DNA from: Demequina muriae
GTDB lineage: Bacteria; Actinomycetota; Actinomycetes; Actinomycetales; Demequinaceae
Assembly (NCBI RefSeq): GCF_030418295.1
Contig: NZ_JAUHQA010000001.1
Coordinates: 1,364,001-1,428,000, forward strand
DNA: 64,000 nt
Direction of reading: 5' to 3'
Part shown: positions 17,386 through 26,063 of the stretch, one piece after another
Layout of the letters: each line of letters starts with the position of its first letter
Numbering within the stretch: the first letter of the stretch is position 1
Program-made: the position numbers and the translations under genes
The notes under the pieces: model-generated
What the model was told of the DNA's origin: nothing
Databases searched by the model: none
Seen by the model: the letters and a program-made list of their open reading frames with translations, nothing else

Positions 17386-18618
17386 CTACTCCATCGGCTC
17401 TTGCGACACGGGAGTCCGCCGTTGTGAGCGGCCGAACACCAGGTATAAGACGAGCCCAATTACCACCGGAATCACCATCACGCGGTACATCACCGCGTAG
17501 GAGTCCGCCATGGTTGCGCCGTCTGCGTGCACGCTCGAGACCACCCAACCGGCGATGATGGGCATCACGAGATAGCCCAGATCCACGCCGATGTAATTGG
17601 TGTTTCCCGCCACCGCGCGCCGCGGCTTGTCGACAGAGGTGAGGGACAGTGTCTGGATCGCAGGCTGACACACCCCATAGCCGAAGGCGGAGATGGCGCC
17701 GGCAATCAGCACTCCGGTGAGGGTCCGGGCGTAGCTGAGCACGACGAACGCGACGGCGAAGAGGATCATCCCTGGAACGATCACGGTGGTGAGGCCGAAC
17801 CGATCAGCGATGCGTCCAGCGGCCGGCCGTGAGATGAGCACGAACACCGCATAGGCCGTGAAGAACAGCCCGATCTCCGCGATCCCCAGCGAGTCCCCGT
17901 ACAGCACCACGAACGTGTTGACTCCCGAGTAGGCGCCCGCGAGGAAGAAGATCACCACGGCCGGGACGATGGCCTCGGGAGCGACGAACGTTCTCCAGGA
18001 GAAGCCACGGTTCGGTGGTGCGTCGTATTCGACGGCCTTCACACGAAGTGCGAGCAGCAGCGCCATCCCCATGACGGCGGCTCCGCACAGGAATGTTGCT
18101 TGATACCCGATGTGGGCGAGCAGCGCGAGTCCGATCGACGGGCCGATCGCGGTTGAAGCCGCTTGACCCAGGGAGAAGATGCCGATCCCTGACGCCATGC
18201 GAGACTCCGGCAGTGCATCTGACGCCAAAGCCAGAGTCACGGGCGCGAGGAGGCCCATTCCGGCGCCGTGAAGGAGGCGCGCAACGATGATCATCTCGAT
18301 CGAGTCGGCGATGGCGTAGATGAGAAATGCCAACAAGAGCACGCCTACGGTGGCTGCGAGGAGGTGCTGTTTGCGGAAGCGGACACTGGCAGGACCCACT
18401 CCCGGGCGCACGGACAGGGCGGTGACAGCGAAGATGCCGGAGACCACTCCCACCACCACAGCCGTGGCGCCGAGCGACTCGGCGAGCTTCGGAACGAGAG
18501 TGTTCATCATGAACTGAGCCATGCTGATGATCAGGTTGATCACGAAGATGAACACGAATGGGCGAGACCAGATCGTGACCGGTCGCGCAGCCGCGCGCTT
18601 GAGTAGTGTCATCGTCAC
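17386..18618 (-). CDS. Major facilitator superfamily transporter
   Basis: The 410-residue protein has about twelve membrane helices in two halves, a typical MFS loop after helix 2 (RPGVGPASVRFRKQH) and its repeat RPAAGRIADRFG in the second half. GTG at 18618 or ATG at 18612 could start it. It is encoded between the LacI gene and the esterase/phosphorylase pair and probably moves the locus sugar or a product such as the released acid. Uptake and export cannot be told apart from sequence. Confidence 0.88.
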   Translation of the reverse strand: MTMTLLKRAAARPVTIWSRPFVFIFVINLIISMAQFMMNTLVPKLAESLGATAVVVGVVSGIFAVTALSVRPGVGPASVRFRKQHLLAATVGVLLLAFLIYAIADSIEMIIVARLLHGAGMGLLAPVTLALASDALPESRMASGIGIFSLGQAASTAIGPSIGLALLAHIGYQATFLCGAAVMGMALLLALRVKAVEYDAPPNRGFSWRTFVAPEAIVPAVVIFFLAGAYSGVNTFVVLYGDSLGIAEIGLFFTAYAVFVLISRPAAGRIADRFGLTTVIVPGMILFAVAFVVLSYARTLTGVLIAGAISAFGYGVCQPAIQTLSLTSVDKPRRAVAGNTNYIGVDLGYLVMPIIAGWVVSSVHADGATMADSYAVMYRVMVIPVVIGLVLYLVFGRSQRRTPVSQEPME

Positions 18619-18659
18619 TCGTTCCGTTGGTCCGTGGTGCGCCGCGCCGATGCGGGGGG

Positions 18660-19697
18660 TCAGCCGGTCTCCGCAGGCGAGCTCTCGCGGACGACGAACT
18701 CGGCATCGAACATCCGTACGGCGGCGTCACGACGGTCGGGTGCAGCGGCGGCCTGGTGAAGGATGCGGGCGCACTCGCGGCTCATCTCCTGCATAGGGAA
18801 CGCAAAGCTGGTGACCGTGGGGCGAAGGATGGTATTGATCGGCATGTCACCGAACGTGACGACTTCCACGTCATCGGGGACGGTTAACCCACGTGCAGAG
18901 AGCTCCCGGATCAGGCCGCCCACCATCACGTCGTTGAGTACAAAGATCGCTGTCGGCCCGGGGCCCTCGCGATAGAGCTGCTCCACTGCCTCGGCGCCGC
19001 CGGCGTGGGACAGTGATCCCCTCACTGTCACCACCTCAGCGGCGGTGATGTCTCCAGCCGCCCCTTGAAGCTCGTCCTCGAAGCCAACTGAACGCAGGCT
19101 CATGGGACGGCTCGAATGGGGCGGGGCGACGACGCCGAACCGGCGGTGCCCGCGGCCATACAGGTGCCGCATCGCCCGCTGGCCTACCGCGTAGTTGTCG
19201 ATGTTGACCGACGCGTGGCTCTTGGAGGAGCGGTTGAAGACGACGATCGGGACATCGAACTGAGCGTTCTCGACGTACTCGTCATCCGCGTCAGTCTGGC
19301 CTGCGACGATCGCGCCGTGGCAGAACTGCCTTGAGATCCAAGAGGCCTTGTCAGCGAGCTGGCCGCGCTCGTAGGGGAAGAGGATGGTCTCGACGGCCAC
19401 GTCGTTCTCCAGCGCATACTCACGGACGCCTGCAAAGAGCTCCGAGGTTGGGCCCGAGGCGAAATCGACGGGAGCAAAGATGCACCACAATGCCGAGCGC
19501 GCCACGGGGCTCCGCTTACGTGACCCTCGAGGAGGCTTGTAGCCGAGAGACTCCGCGGCCTCGAGCACGCGCTCGCGGGTGGCCGGCGCAATGCGGAACT
19601 CGTCTGCGCGGTCGTTGAGAATCAGCGACACGGTCGTGGCTGACACGTCGCACTCGGCCGCGACGTCTTTGATGCTGACGGCCTTCGAGCGTGCCAT
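18660..19697 (-). CDS. LacI-family regulator of the second sugar locus
   Basis: The 345-residue protein has an N-terminal helix-turn-helix (VSIKDVAAECDVSATTVSLIL, about residues 7-27) and a sugar-binding-like effector domain. It is the first gene of the leftward MFS-esterase-phosphorylase operon and divergent from the rightward esterase/importer operon, so it may control both. It is related to, but clearly different from, the regulator at 7507-8571. Confidence 0.9.
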   Translation of the reverse strand: MARSKAVSIKDVAAECDVSATTVSLILNDRADEFRIAPATRERVLEAAESLGYKPPRGSRKRSPVARSALWCIFAPVDFASGPTSELFAGVREYALENDVAVETILFPYERGQLADKASWISRQFCHGAIVAGQTDADDEYVENAQFDVPIVVFNRSSKSHASVNIDNYAVGQRAMRHLYGRGHRRFGVVAPPHSSRPMSLRSVGFEDELQGAAGDITAAEVVTVRGSLSHAGGAEAVEQLYREGPGPTAIFVLNDVMVGGLIRELSARGLTVPDDVEVVTFGDMPINTILRPTVTSFAFPMQEMSRECARILHQAAAAPDRRDAAVRMFDAEFVVRESSPAETG

Positions 19698-19764
19698 GCG
19701 CTACCCCTTTGTCTGCCCTGCAGTGCGGCCTAGTCGTCTGTTGTCCGTGGGTCCTTGAAGACTG

Positions 19765-19793
19765 ACCTTAGCAGGTGATCACCGCGATGTGAA
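19765..19793 (-). promoter_or_regulatory. Putative promoter of the leftward LacI operon with a palindrome in the spacer
   Basis: On the minus strand, TTCACA (19788-19793) and TAAGGT (19765-19770) are separated by exactly 17 bases. The perfect palindrome GGTGATCACC (19774-19783) lies between them, where a bound repressor would block polymerase. Autoregulation by the LacI protein is an inference. Confidence 0.5.
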
Positions 19794-19813
19794 GGGTTGT
19801 TTTAGTGATGCAT

Positions 19814-19823
19814 TAGCAAGCGT
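19814..19823. promoter_or_regulatory. Operator-like decamer shared with the first sugar locus
   Basis: TAGCAAGCGT here is the exact reverse complement of 8679-8688, inside the candidate operator of the first importer. It lies just upstream of the leftward -35 box. Shared binding by the two LacI proteins is possible but unproven. Confidence 0.35.
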
Positions 19824-19991
19824 GACGTCGTCTCAGTTCGGTAACGACGCTCCCTTCCTGGGCGTCGCTGAACTCCGGTGGCCATGGCGATGCTCCATCA
19901 AAGGCCCTGGTTAACAGGCGGGCGCCGATCCTCGGACTCGGTGTCGAGTCGTTTGTCCGCGAAGGCGACTGTGAGACTTGGGGCTCAAGGG

Positions 19992-20021
19992 TTGACATGA
20001 TCTTGGGCGCAGGGCTACGGT
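19992..20021 (+). promoter_or_regulatory. Putative promoter of the rightward esterase/importer operon
   Basis: A consensus TTGACA (19992-19997) is followed after 18 bases by TACGGT (20016-20021), about 50 bases before the ATG at 20071. The 373-base interval 19698-20070 holds only divergent control signals and no gene. Confidence 0.5.
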
Positions 20022-20070
20022 CCTGCAGTAAAGATTTAGTCCACGTATTCGCCGCAACGAAGGAGTCGGC

Positions 20071-20907
20071 ATGGCACTGTTCTCGCTCAACTTCGAGAGT
20101 CGCTTCTTGCGCTCGAACACCTCAGTGAACGTCATCGTCCCCGACCTCCCGCGTGACCGAGAGCCGTCCGAGTTCTACGCGAACGAGCAGGGGTTGCCCG
20201 TTCTCTGGCTCCTCCACGGCACGTTCGGCGATCACAGCGACTGGGTGCGCAAGACCAACATCGAACGGTATGCCGCAGAGCGCAGCCTTGTGGTCGTGAT
20301 GCCGGCAGCGCTCAACAGCAACTACTCCAACTGGAGCAAGGCGATGATGGGCTTCGACATGTATGACTTCCTCACCGAGGAGCTCATGCCGATGGTCTAC
20401 AACTGGCTCCCTGTCTCCGAGGCGCGCGAGGACAACTTCATTGCTGGTCTGTCCATGGGTGGACGTGGCGCTATCAAGTTCGCCGTCAACCAGCCGGATC
20501 GGTTCGCTGCCGCGGCGATCCTCTCGGCTGCACCTATGGACTTCTCACTTCTGACGGAGGACTACCTCAACGATCCGTCAGACCTGTTCGCAGTGCGACT
20601 CCGGGGGATGGTGGACAACGCCGGCGGGCTGGACGCATTCCGCGCTTCGGAAGAGAACGTCTGGCGCGTCATCGATGAGCGCGTGACCACCGGCGATCTG
20701 CCGCGGCTGCTGTTCGCCACCGGCACCGATGACGACTTCGTATATCCGAACCTCGTGGCTTTCCGGTCCCACGCGGAAGAGATCGGACTCGAGGCGGAGT
20801 ACTGGACCCCCGAGGGCCTAGGCCACGAATGGGCGCTGTGGGACATGGCGATCCAGCGGGCCCTGGACTTCTTCGATCTGCCCCACAGGGGCGCGAACCC
20901 TTTCTAG
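20071..20907 (+). CDS. Cytosolic esterase, tributyrin/acetyl-esterase (EstA) type
   Basis: The 278-residue alpha/beta hydrolase has LWLLHGTFGDHSDW (oxyanion region), the nucleophile elbow GLSMGG (Ser128), Asp in GTDDDF and the catalytic His in GLGHEWALW. It lacks a signal peptide. The closest remembered relatives are Firmicutes tributyrin esterases of the CE1-like clan, active on acetylated or feruloylated carbohydrates. The start has an AAGGAG site. It is the first gene of the rightward operon, ahead of the sugar importer. Confidence 0.85.
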   Translation: MALFSLNFESRFLRSNTSVNVIVPDLPRDREPSEFYANEQGLPVLWLLHGTFGDHSDWVRKTNIERYAAERSLVVVMPAALNSNYSNWSKAMMGFDMYDFLTEELMPMVYNWLPVSEAREDNFIAGLSMGGRGAIKFAVNQPDRFAAAAILSAAPMDFSLLTEDYLNDPSDLFAVRLRGMVDNAGGLDAFRASEENVWRVIDERVTTGDLPRLLFATGTDDDFVYPNLVAFRSHAEEIGLEAEYWTPEGLGHEWALWDMAIQRALDFFDLPHRGANPF

Positions 20908-20986
20908 AGAAGAGCTCGGATCGTCGCTCGGCGATCAGTGCACCTACCGGCCGCACCGACGCGGCCCCCATTCAAGGAGAAGCACA

Positions 20987-22465
20987 ATGGCACGTTTAGC
21001 AAAGGCGCTGACGGCGACTGCGCTCGCGAGTTCGCTCGTCGCGCTCGCCGGTTGCTCGAACAACGACGAGGGTGGAGGCGACGGGGACGAGCCGTACACC
21101 GTCAACTACGCGTACATGACTGTCTTCGGAGACCCGACGCAGGCGGTCAAGGACGCGGTGAACGAGCTCACGATGGAAGAGCTCAACATGAAGGTGAACC
21201 TCATCCCGGTCACGTTCGCTGACTACTTCTCCCAGCTGCCTCTGAAGCTTGCCTCGGGCACGGACCCCCTCGACATCACCTATCTGTTCGCGCAGGATGC
21301 GGGCTCATTCATCGACGCGGGCTATCTGGTGGATGCGAACGAGTACTCCGACCTGACGCAGGACATTGCGGCAATGCTCGGTGAGGATGTGGCCGGGGCC
21401 GAGATCGGTGGCTTCAAGGCAGGGTTCGGCACCCAGACGCTGTCGCGGTCGCCCAATGCGCTCATTGTGCGCAAGGACATATTCGACGAGCTCGGATACT
21501 CCGTCGAGGACTTCAACGTGAACACGGATGACCTCTCGAGCTACGACGCCATCACGGACATGTTCGCGAAGGTTCAGGAAGCTCACCCGGACATGACGAT
21601 GTTCGATGGCACTCAGACCATGGGGACGCTTCACTTCGGGTACATCGACCCGCTCACGGACAACTTCGGCGTTCTCGAGGACTACGGCCAGACCAGTGAG
21701 GTGACCAACTGGTTCGAGTCTGATCAGTACAGGGCCTTCGCGGAGCTCAATCGCGAGTGGTTCGTGGAGGGCTACAGCTCGAGCGACATCGCGGTCAATC
21801 AGGACGAGGCCGAGGTGAAGATGCAGGCAGGGAACCTCTTCTCTTTCATCAAGTCTTACTCGCCGACGACGCAGGCCGAGAAGGAGGCGCAGACCGGACA
21901 CGAGGTCGAGGTGATCCCCCTGTCCGAGGCCGGCAAGATCTCGCCGCCCGCTCTGCTGTCCGTCGTGTCGAACTCCAAGGACCCGGCGAAGGCATTCGAG
22001 TTCCTCAACTGGGCGTACACGAGTGCCGAGTTCAACGACCTGCTGAACTGGGGCGTGGAGGGGATCGACTGGGTCGAGAGCGACGAGGGCATCGCGGCGT
22101 ACCCAGAGGGCGTCGACATGTCAAACGTGAGCTACCACAACGACGCCGGGTTCCTGCTGCCGAACCAGTTCGCAGGGCACGTCTGGGAAGGCAATCCTTC
22201 GAACATGGGTGAGCTGTACGAGGAGTTCGGCAACAGTGGCCTGGTCTCGCAGGGCTACGGCTTCTTCTTCGACTCGAGCTCGGTGGCAGACCAGATTGCC
22301 GCTCTCAAGGCGGTCTACGACGAGTACAACAAGCAGCTCTCGTTTGGGTCGATGGACCCGGATACCGGGCTTGCCGAATACAACGAAGCCTTGTACCAGG
22401 CGGGGCTGCAGGACGTCATCGACGAGAAGCAGCGCCAGTTCGACGAGTACCTGGCGAACAACTAG
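20987..22465 (+). CDS. ABC importer substrate-binding lipoprotein, LplA/LipO type
   Basis: The 492-residue protein has a signal peptide and lipobox LAGC (Cys about 22). Its C-terminus resembles the DUF3502 domain (KQLSFGSMDPDTGLAEYNEA and a final EKQRQFDEYL helix), found in large sugar-binding proteins paired with LplB/YtcP permeases, mostly in Firmicutes. It would bind an oligosaccharide or modified sugar outside the membrane. An AAGGAG site precedes the ATG. Confidence 0.88.
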   Translation: MARLAKALTATALASSLVALAGCSNNDEGGGDGDEPYTVNYAYMTVFGDPTQAVKDAVNELTMEELNMKVNLIPVTFADYFSQLPLKLASGTDPLDITYLFAQDAGSFIDAGYLVDANEYSDLTQDIAAMLGEDVAGAEIGGFKAGFGTQTLSRSPNALIVRKDIFDELGYSVEDFNVNTDDLSSYDAITDMFAKVQEAHPDMTMFDGTQTMGTLHFGYIDPLTDNFGVLEDYGQTSEVTNWFESDQYRAFAELNREWFVEGYSSSDIAVNQDEAEVKMQAGNLFSFIKSYSPTTQAEKEAQTGHEVEVIPLSEAGKISPPALLSVVSNSKDPAKAFEFLNWAYTSAEFNDLLNWGVEGIDWVESDEGIAAYPEGVDMSNVSYHNDAGFLLPNQFAGHVWEGNPSNMGELYEEFGNSGLVSQGYGFFFDSSSVADQIAALKAVYDEYNKQLSFGSMDPDTGLAEYNEALYQAGLQDVIDEKQRQFDEYLANN

Positions 22466-22478
22466 CTACGAGGATGTC

Positions 22479-23477
22479 ATGAGTCTCATCTCTCCTCAGC
22501 AGACCGCGAGCCGGCCGCCGCAGACCGCGGTGGCCGGCCCGCCGCCCCGCCGGAAGTCAACGGTCTGGGGGACCTCTCGGCGACGCCGTCTGCGTGTCTT
22601 CGCGCCCGTGTTCCTTCTCATGGCGCCCGCGATGGTCTACCTCGCCGTCAACAACTATGTGCCCATGGCAGGCATCGTCGTCGCGTTCAAGAAGTTCAAC
22701 GTCCAGGAAGGCATCTGGGGCAGTCCCTGGGTGGGTCTCGACAACTTCGTCTTCCTCTTCGGCTCGGGTGACGCATCGATCATTCTGCGCAATACCCTGC
22801 TCTACAACCTCGCGTTCATAGTCGTAACCAACGTCGTCGCGATCGCACTGGCAGTGATGATCCACGATGTCGTGAGCGAGAAGCTCAAGAAGCTCTATCA
22901 GGGGTCGGTGCTGTTGCCCTTCATGCTCTCGATCGTTGTGGTGAGCTACATCGTCTTCGCGTTCTTGAGCCAGGAGAACGGTCTGCTGAACAACACGTTC
23001 TTTGCCGACGACCCCGTCGAGTGGTACGGCGAGGGCGAGCATTGGCCATCGATCCTGATCCTGGTGAACCTCTGGCGGACCGTAGGGTTCTCAACCCTGC
23101 TGTTCCTCGCCGCCCTGACGGCGATCGATGGCGCGCTCTACGAATCCGCCCAGCTGGACGGAGCGAATCGCTGGGACCAGTTCCGCCACGTGACGTTGCC
23201 CAACCTCATGCCCACGATCATCACGCTCGTGCTGTTGGGCGTCGGGCGGATCTTCTACTCGGACTTCGGCCTGTTCTACCAGGTACCCATGGACTCGGGG
23301 GCGATCTACGACGCCACGCAGACCATCGATACGTACGTCTACCGCGCACTGACGAGCGTGGGAGGGATCGGGCGCTCCGCAGCCGCCGGCTTCTTCCAGT
23401 CCATGGTGGGGTTCGTCCTGGTGCTCGGCGTCAACTGGGCCGTCCGCCGCTACAACGCCAAGAGCGCGATCTTCTAG
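22479..23477 (+). CDS. ABC importer permease, LplB type
   Basis: The protein is 332 residues long from the ATG at 22479; the longer open frame is a shadow of the upstream gene. A Pro-rich cytoplasmic N-terminus precedes six helices with an EAA-like loop (YESAQLDGANRWDQFRHVTLP). LplB-type features include the NYVPMAGIVVAFKKFN segment after helix 1. It works with the next gene as the membrane channel. Confidence 0.9.
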   Translation: MSLISPQQTASRPPQTAVAGPPPRRKSTVWGTSRRRRLRVFAPVFLLMAPAMVYLAVNNYVPMAGIVVAFKKFNVQEGIWGSPWVGLDNFVFLFGSGDASIILRNTLLYNLAFIVVTNVVAIALAVMIHDVVSEKLKKLYQGSVLLPFMLSIVVVSYIVFAFLSQENGLLNNTFFADDPVEWYGEGEHWPSILILVNLWRTVGFSTLLFLAALTAIDGALYESAQLDGANRWDQFRHVTLPNLMPTIITLVLLGVGRIFYSDFGLFYQVPMDSGAIYDATQTIDTYVYRALTSVGGIGRSAAAGFFQSMVGFVLVLGVNWAVRRYNAKSAIF

Positions 23478-23490
23478 GAGGGTGCTACCC

Positions 23491-24366
23491 GTGAAGCGAT
23501 TTAGTTGGTACCGCGCCGTGGTCCACACGGTGCTCGGCCTCACCACAGTGGTGATGGTTGTGCCCATCGTGCTGCTGTTCATGTCCTCGATCACCGCCGA
23601 GGAGACCCTGGTCAAGAATGGCTACGCGTTCATTCCGGAGCAGTTCTCGCTCGACGCGTACCGCTTCCTCTTCGAGAACTCCGACACGCTCCTGCGCGCC
23701 TACGGGATCACTATCATCGTGACTCTCATCGGCACGGTGGTGGGTGTGCTGCTCACCTCCGCACTGGGATTCGCCCTCTCCGTCCCGGACCTCCCTGGCC
23801 GCAGGACGTTCAGCTTCGTGGTGTTCTTCACTCTGCTGTTCAACGGTGGCCTGGTGCCGACGTACATCATGTACTCAGGTCTAGGCGTGAAGAACACCCT
23901 GCTTGCGTACATCGTCCCGACGCTCCTCGTGAACGCGTTCAACGTCATCCTGATGAGGACCTTCTACGCGAACTCGATCCCGCCGGAGGTCTATGAGGCG
24001 GCCAAGATGGACGGTGCCGGCTACTTCCGCATCTACTTCACGATGGTGCTGCCACTCGGCAAGCCCATTCTCGCGACGATTGGACTATTCATCGCTCTGC
24101 TCTACTGGAACGACTGGACCAATGGTCTGTACTACGTGTCCGACTCGAACATGTTCAGTATTCAGACATACCTCGCGAAGATCGTGCAGAACGTCCAGGC
24201 AGTGTCGAGCAGCCAGGCTGGCTCGTCGGTAAGCACTGCAGCCCTCCCTCAGGTCTCCGTGCGCATGGCCGTCGCCTTCGTGGCACTGTTGCCGCTGCTG
24301 ATCATCTACCCGCTGCTCCAGAAGTATTTCGCGAAGGGCATCATGCTCGGCGCGGTCAAGGGCTGA
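23491..24366 (+). CDS. ABC importer permease, LplC/YtcP type
   Basis: The protein is 291 residues long from the GTG at 23491, which lies eight bases after GGAGG; the in-frame GTG at 23482 overlaps that site and is rejected. It has six helices, the EAA loop YEAAKMDGAGYFRIYFTMVLP and the family ending GIMLGAVKG. No ATPase gene accompanies the set, as in the first locus, so both importers probably share a remote ATPase. Confidence 0.9.
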   Translation: MKRFSWYRAVVHTVLGLTTVVMVVPIVLLFMSSITAEETLVKNGYAFIPEQFSLDAYRFLFENSDTLLRAYGITIIVTLIGTVVGVLLTSALGFALSVPDLPGRRTFSFVVFFTLLFNGGLVPTYIMYSGLGVKNTLLAYIVPTLLVNAFNVILMRTFYANSIPPEVYEAAKMDGAGYFRIYFTMVLPLGKPILATIGLFIALLYWNDWTNGLYYVSDSNMFSIQTYLAKIVQNVQAVSSSQAGSSVSTAALPQVSVRMAVAFVALLPLLIIYPLLQKYFAKGIMLGAVKG

Positions 24367-24387
24367 CCAGCCAGAGAACGAGGACTC

Positions 24388-25869
24388 ATGCCATCCACCA
24401 AGATCACGCTCATCCCCGGTACGCCGGATGACGACAATCGTGACTACCTTCCGGAGGCGATCAAAGGCTCGGACATCGTGGTCAACGAGAACGGCAACAA
24501 TTCACACCCCTATCCGGAGGGCCTCCAGGAGCACACGGGCGAGGTGATCGAGGGCACCACGGACACGTGGTTTACGTACGTGCCGAGCTCGTACGACGGA
24601 AGCGCTCCAGTACCGCTGGTGGTCTCTATGCATGGCGGCCTCATGACGGGGTGGGGCCAGGCGATCTACACGTCGTGGACGTTGCTCGCAGAGCGAGAGG
24701 GATTCATCTGTCTCTTCCCGAACGCGCACCAGCGTCGCTTCTGGCTCATCGAGGTGGCGGATAACGAGCTCGAGTCCTCGGTGCGTCCGAATGACAGCGG
24801 CGTCTTCCTCAACCCTCCTCCGCGCTCACCTGAGGACAACCACGACCTCGCCATGGTCCGCAGGCTCATTGGGCGCATGCGCGAAACATACGCGATCGAC
24901 GGTTCGCGCATCTTCATGCAGGGCATGTCCATGGGCAACCTCATGACCGACCAGTTCACCCGCCACTTCGGCGACATCCTCGCTGGCGCGGCCGGTTCCG
25001 GTGGACCCACCAGCCCCGCGCTGCTGTTCGACGAGAACGATCGCCCCGTGAACGCTGCTGGGCCGGTGGCGATCTGGCAGAGCCGTTTGGACCTCGACGC
25101 GGTCCCACCCCAGTACACCTCAGGGGTGAGCGAGGTGGTGCGGCGCAACCGGGAGTATTGGCTTGAGATCAACGGAGTGCAAGGCAGGCCCCAGATCGCG
25201 ATCGAGGGCGAGAGCAACTTCGCCTTCTATGAAGGCGATCACGCGCCGGTGGTCTTCCGTGACGTCTTCAACCGCGACCATGGACAGACCTTTGACGATG
25301 CCGAGCTCGTCTGGGACTATCTGTTCTCGGGCACGCGCCGTGGCGACGAGGGCTCGATTCAGGTGAGGGACACGATTAGTCCTCGTGTGGGCGACTCCAA
25401 TGCGGTGGCCATCGCCGAGAACCGTGCGCTCGCGTGGGTTGACAATGAGCCGGTCGAGATCGGCGGAGTTTGCTTTCGGCACGACAAACTCAAGTACCAC
25501 GGACTGGACGGCGGAGAGCTGGTCCGAGGCTCCTATCTGTACGTGCCAGTGCGATTCCTCGCGAGCGCATTCGGCGCCGTCGTCGACAGCGCAGATGACG
25601 GGTTGGTCGCTACACTCACCTTCGCCAACGGCACCACCGTCGAGCTGGCGCGAGGAATCGTGGGGGCCGTGGTCGACGGACGCCTGCGCAGCATGTACGC
25701 CGAGGCGGTGCACCGCGATGGCCAGCTGTGGATCTCACTGGAGTGGCTGTGCGATGACGTGCTGGGCCTCCGGACGACGACCAATGGTTCTGTTCTCTAC
25801 GTCTCCGAGCGTCATGCGCGGCTGTCGAAGAACATGGCCGACCTCATCGACGATCTGCTAACGGTGTGA
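24388..25869 (+). CDS. Esterase fused to a copper-amine-oxidase N1-like domain
   Basis: The 493-residue protein has an N-terminal PHB-depolymerase/CE1-like hydrolase (about 50-320) with VVSMHGG, the elbow GMSMGN (Ser181) and a histidine in DHGQTF. From about residue 335 to the end lies a domain like Cu_amine_oxidN1 (LYVPVRFLASAFGA, then LWISLEWLCDDVLG), a module usually on secreted Firmicutes proteins. Here there is no signal peptide. It is the last gene of the rightward operon, 22 bases after the permease. The substrate is presumably an ester carried in by the importer. Confidence 0.8.
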   Translation: MPSTKITLIPGTPDDDNRDYLPEAIKGSDIVVNENGNNSHPYPEGLQEHTGEVIEGTTDTWFTYVPSSYDGSAPVPLVVSMHGGLMTGWGQAIYTSWTLLAEREGFICLFPNAHQRRFWLIEVADNELESSVRPNDSGVFLNPPPRSPEDNHDLAMVRRLIGRMRETYAIDGSRIFMQGMSMGNLMTDQFTRHFGDILAGAAGSGGPTSPALLFDENDRPVNAAGPVAIWQSRLDLDAVPPQYTSGVSEVVRRNREYWLEINGVQGRPQIAIEGESNFAFYEGDHAPVVFRDVFNRDHGQTFDDAELVWDYLFSGTRRGDEGSIQVRDTISPRVGDSNAVAIAENRALAWVDNEPVEIGGVCFRHDKLKYHGLDGGELVRGSYLYVPVRFLASAFGAVVDSADDGLVATLTFANGTTVELARGIVGAVVDGRLRSMYAEAVHRDGQLWISLEWLCDDVLGLRTTTNGSVLYVSERHARLSKNMADLIDDLLTV

Positions 25870-26063
25870 CGGTCTGACGGTCACGCGGCCTGCGCTCGCG
25901 GGACTTCGTCGTCACTGCGACGGACTCCTCGGGTGGGAGCGTTTGGGTGCAATCCGGCGGAAAGGGCCCCAGAATCGCTCATGTGAGGGAAGCCGAGAGG
26001 TGGCCTGTGGCGCGCGCCAGCGATGGACAGGATCGCGGTCCTTCACCACCCCCTGACCCGCAG

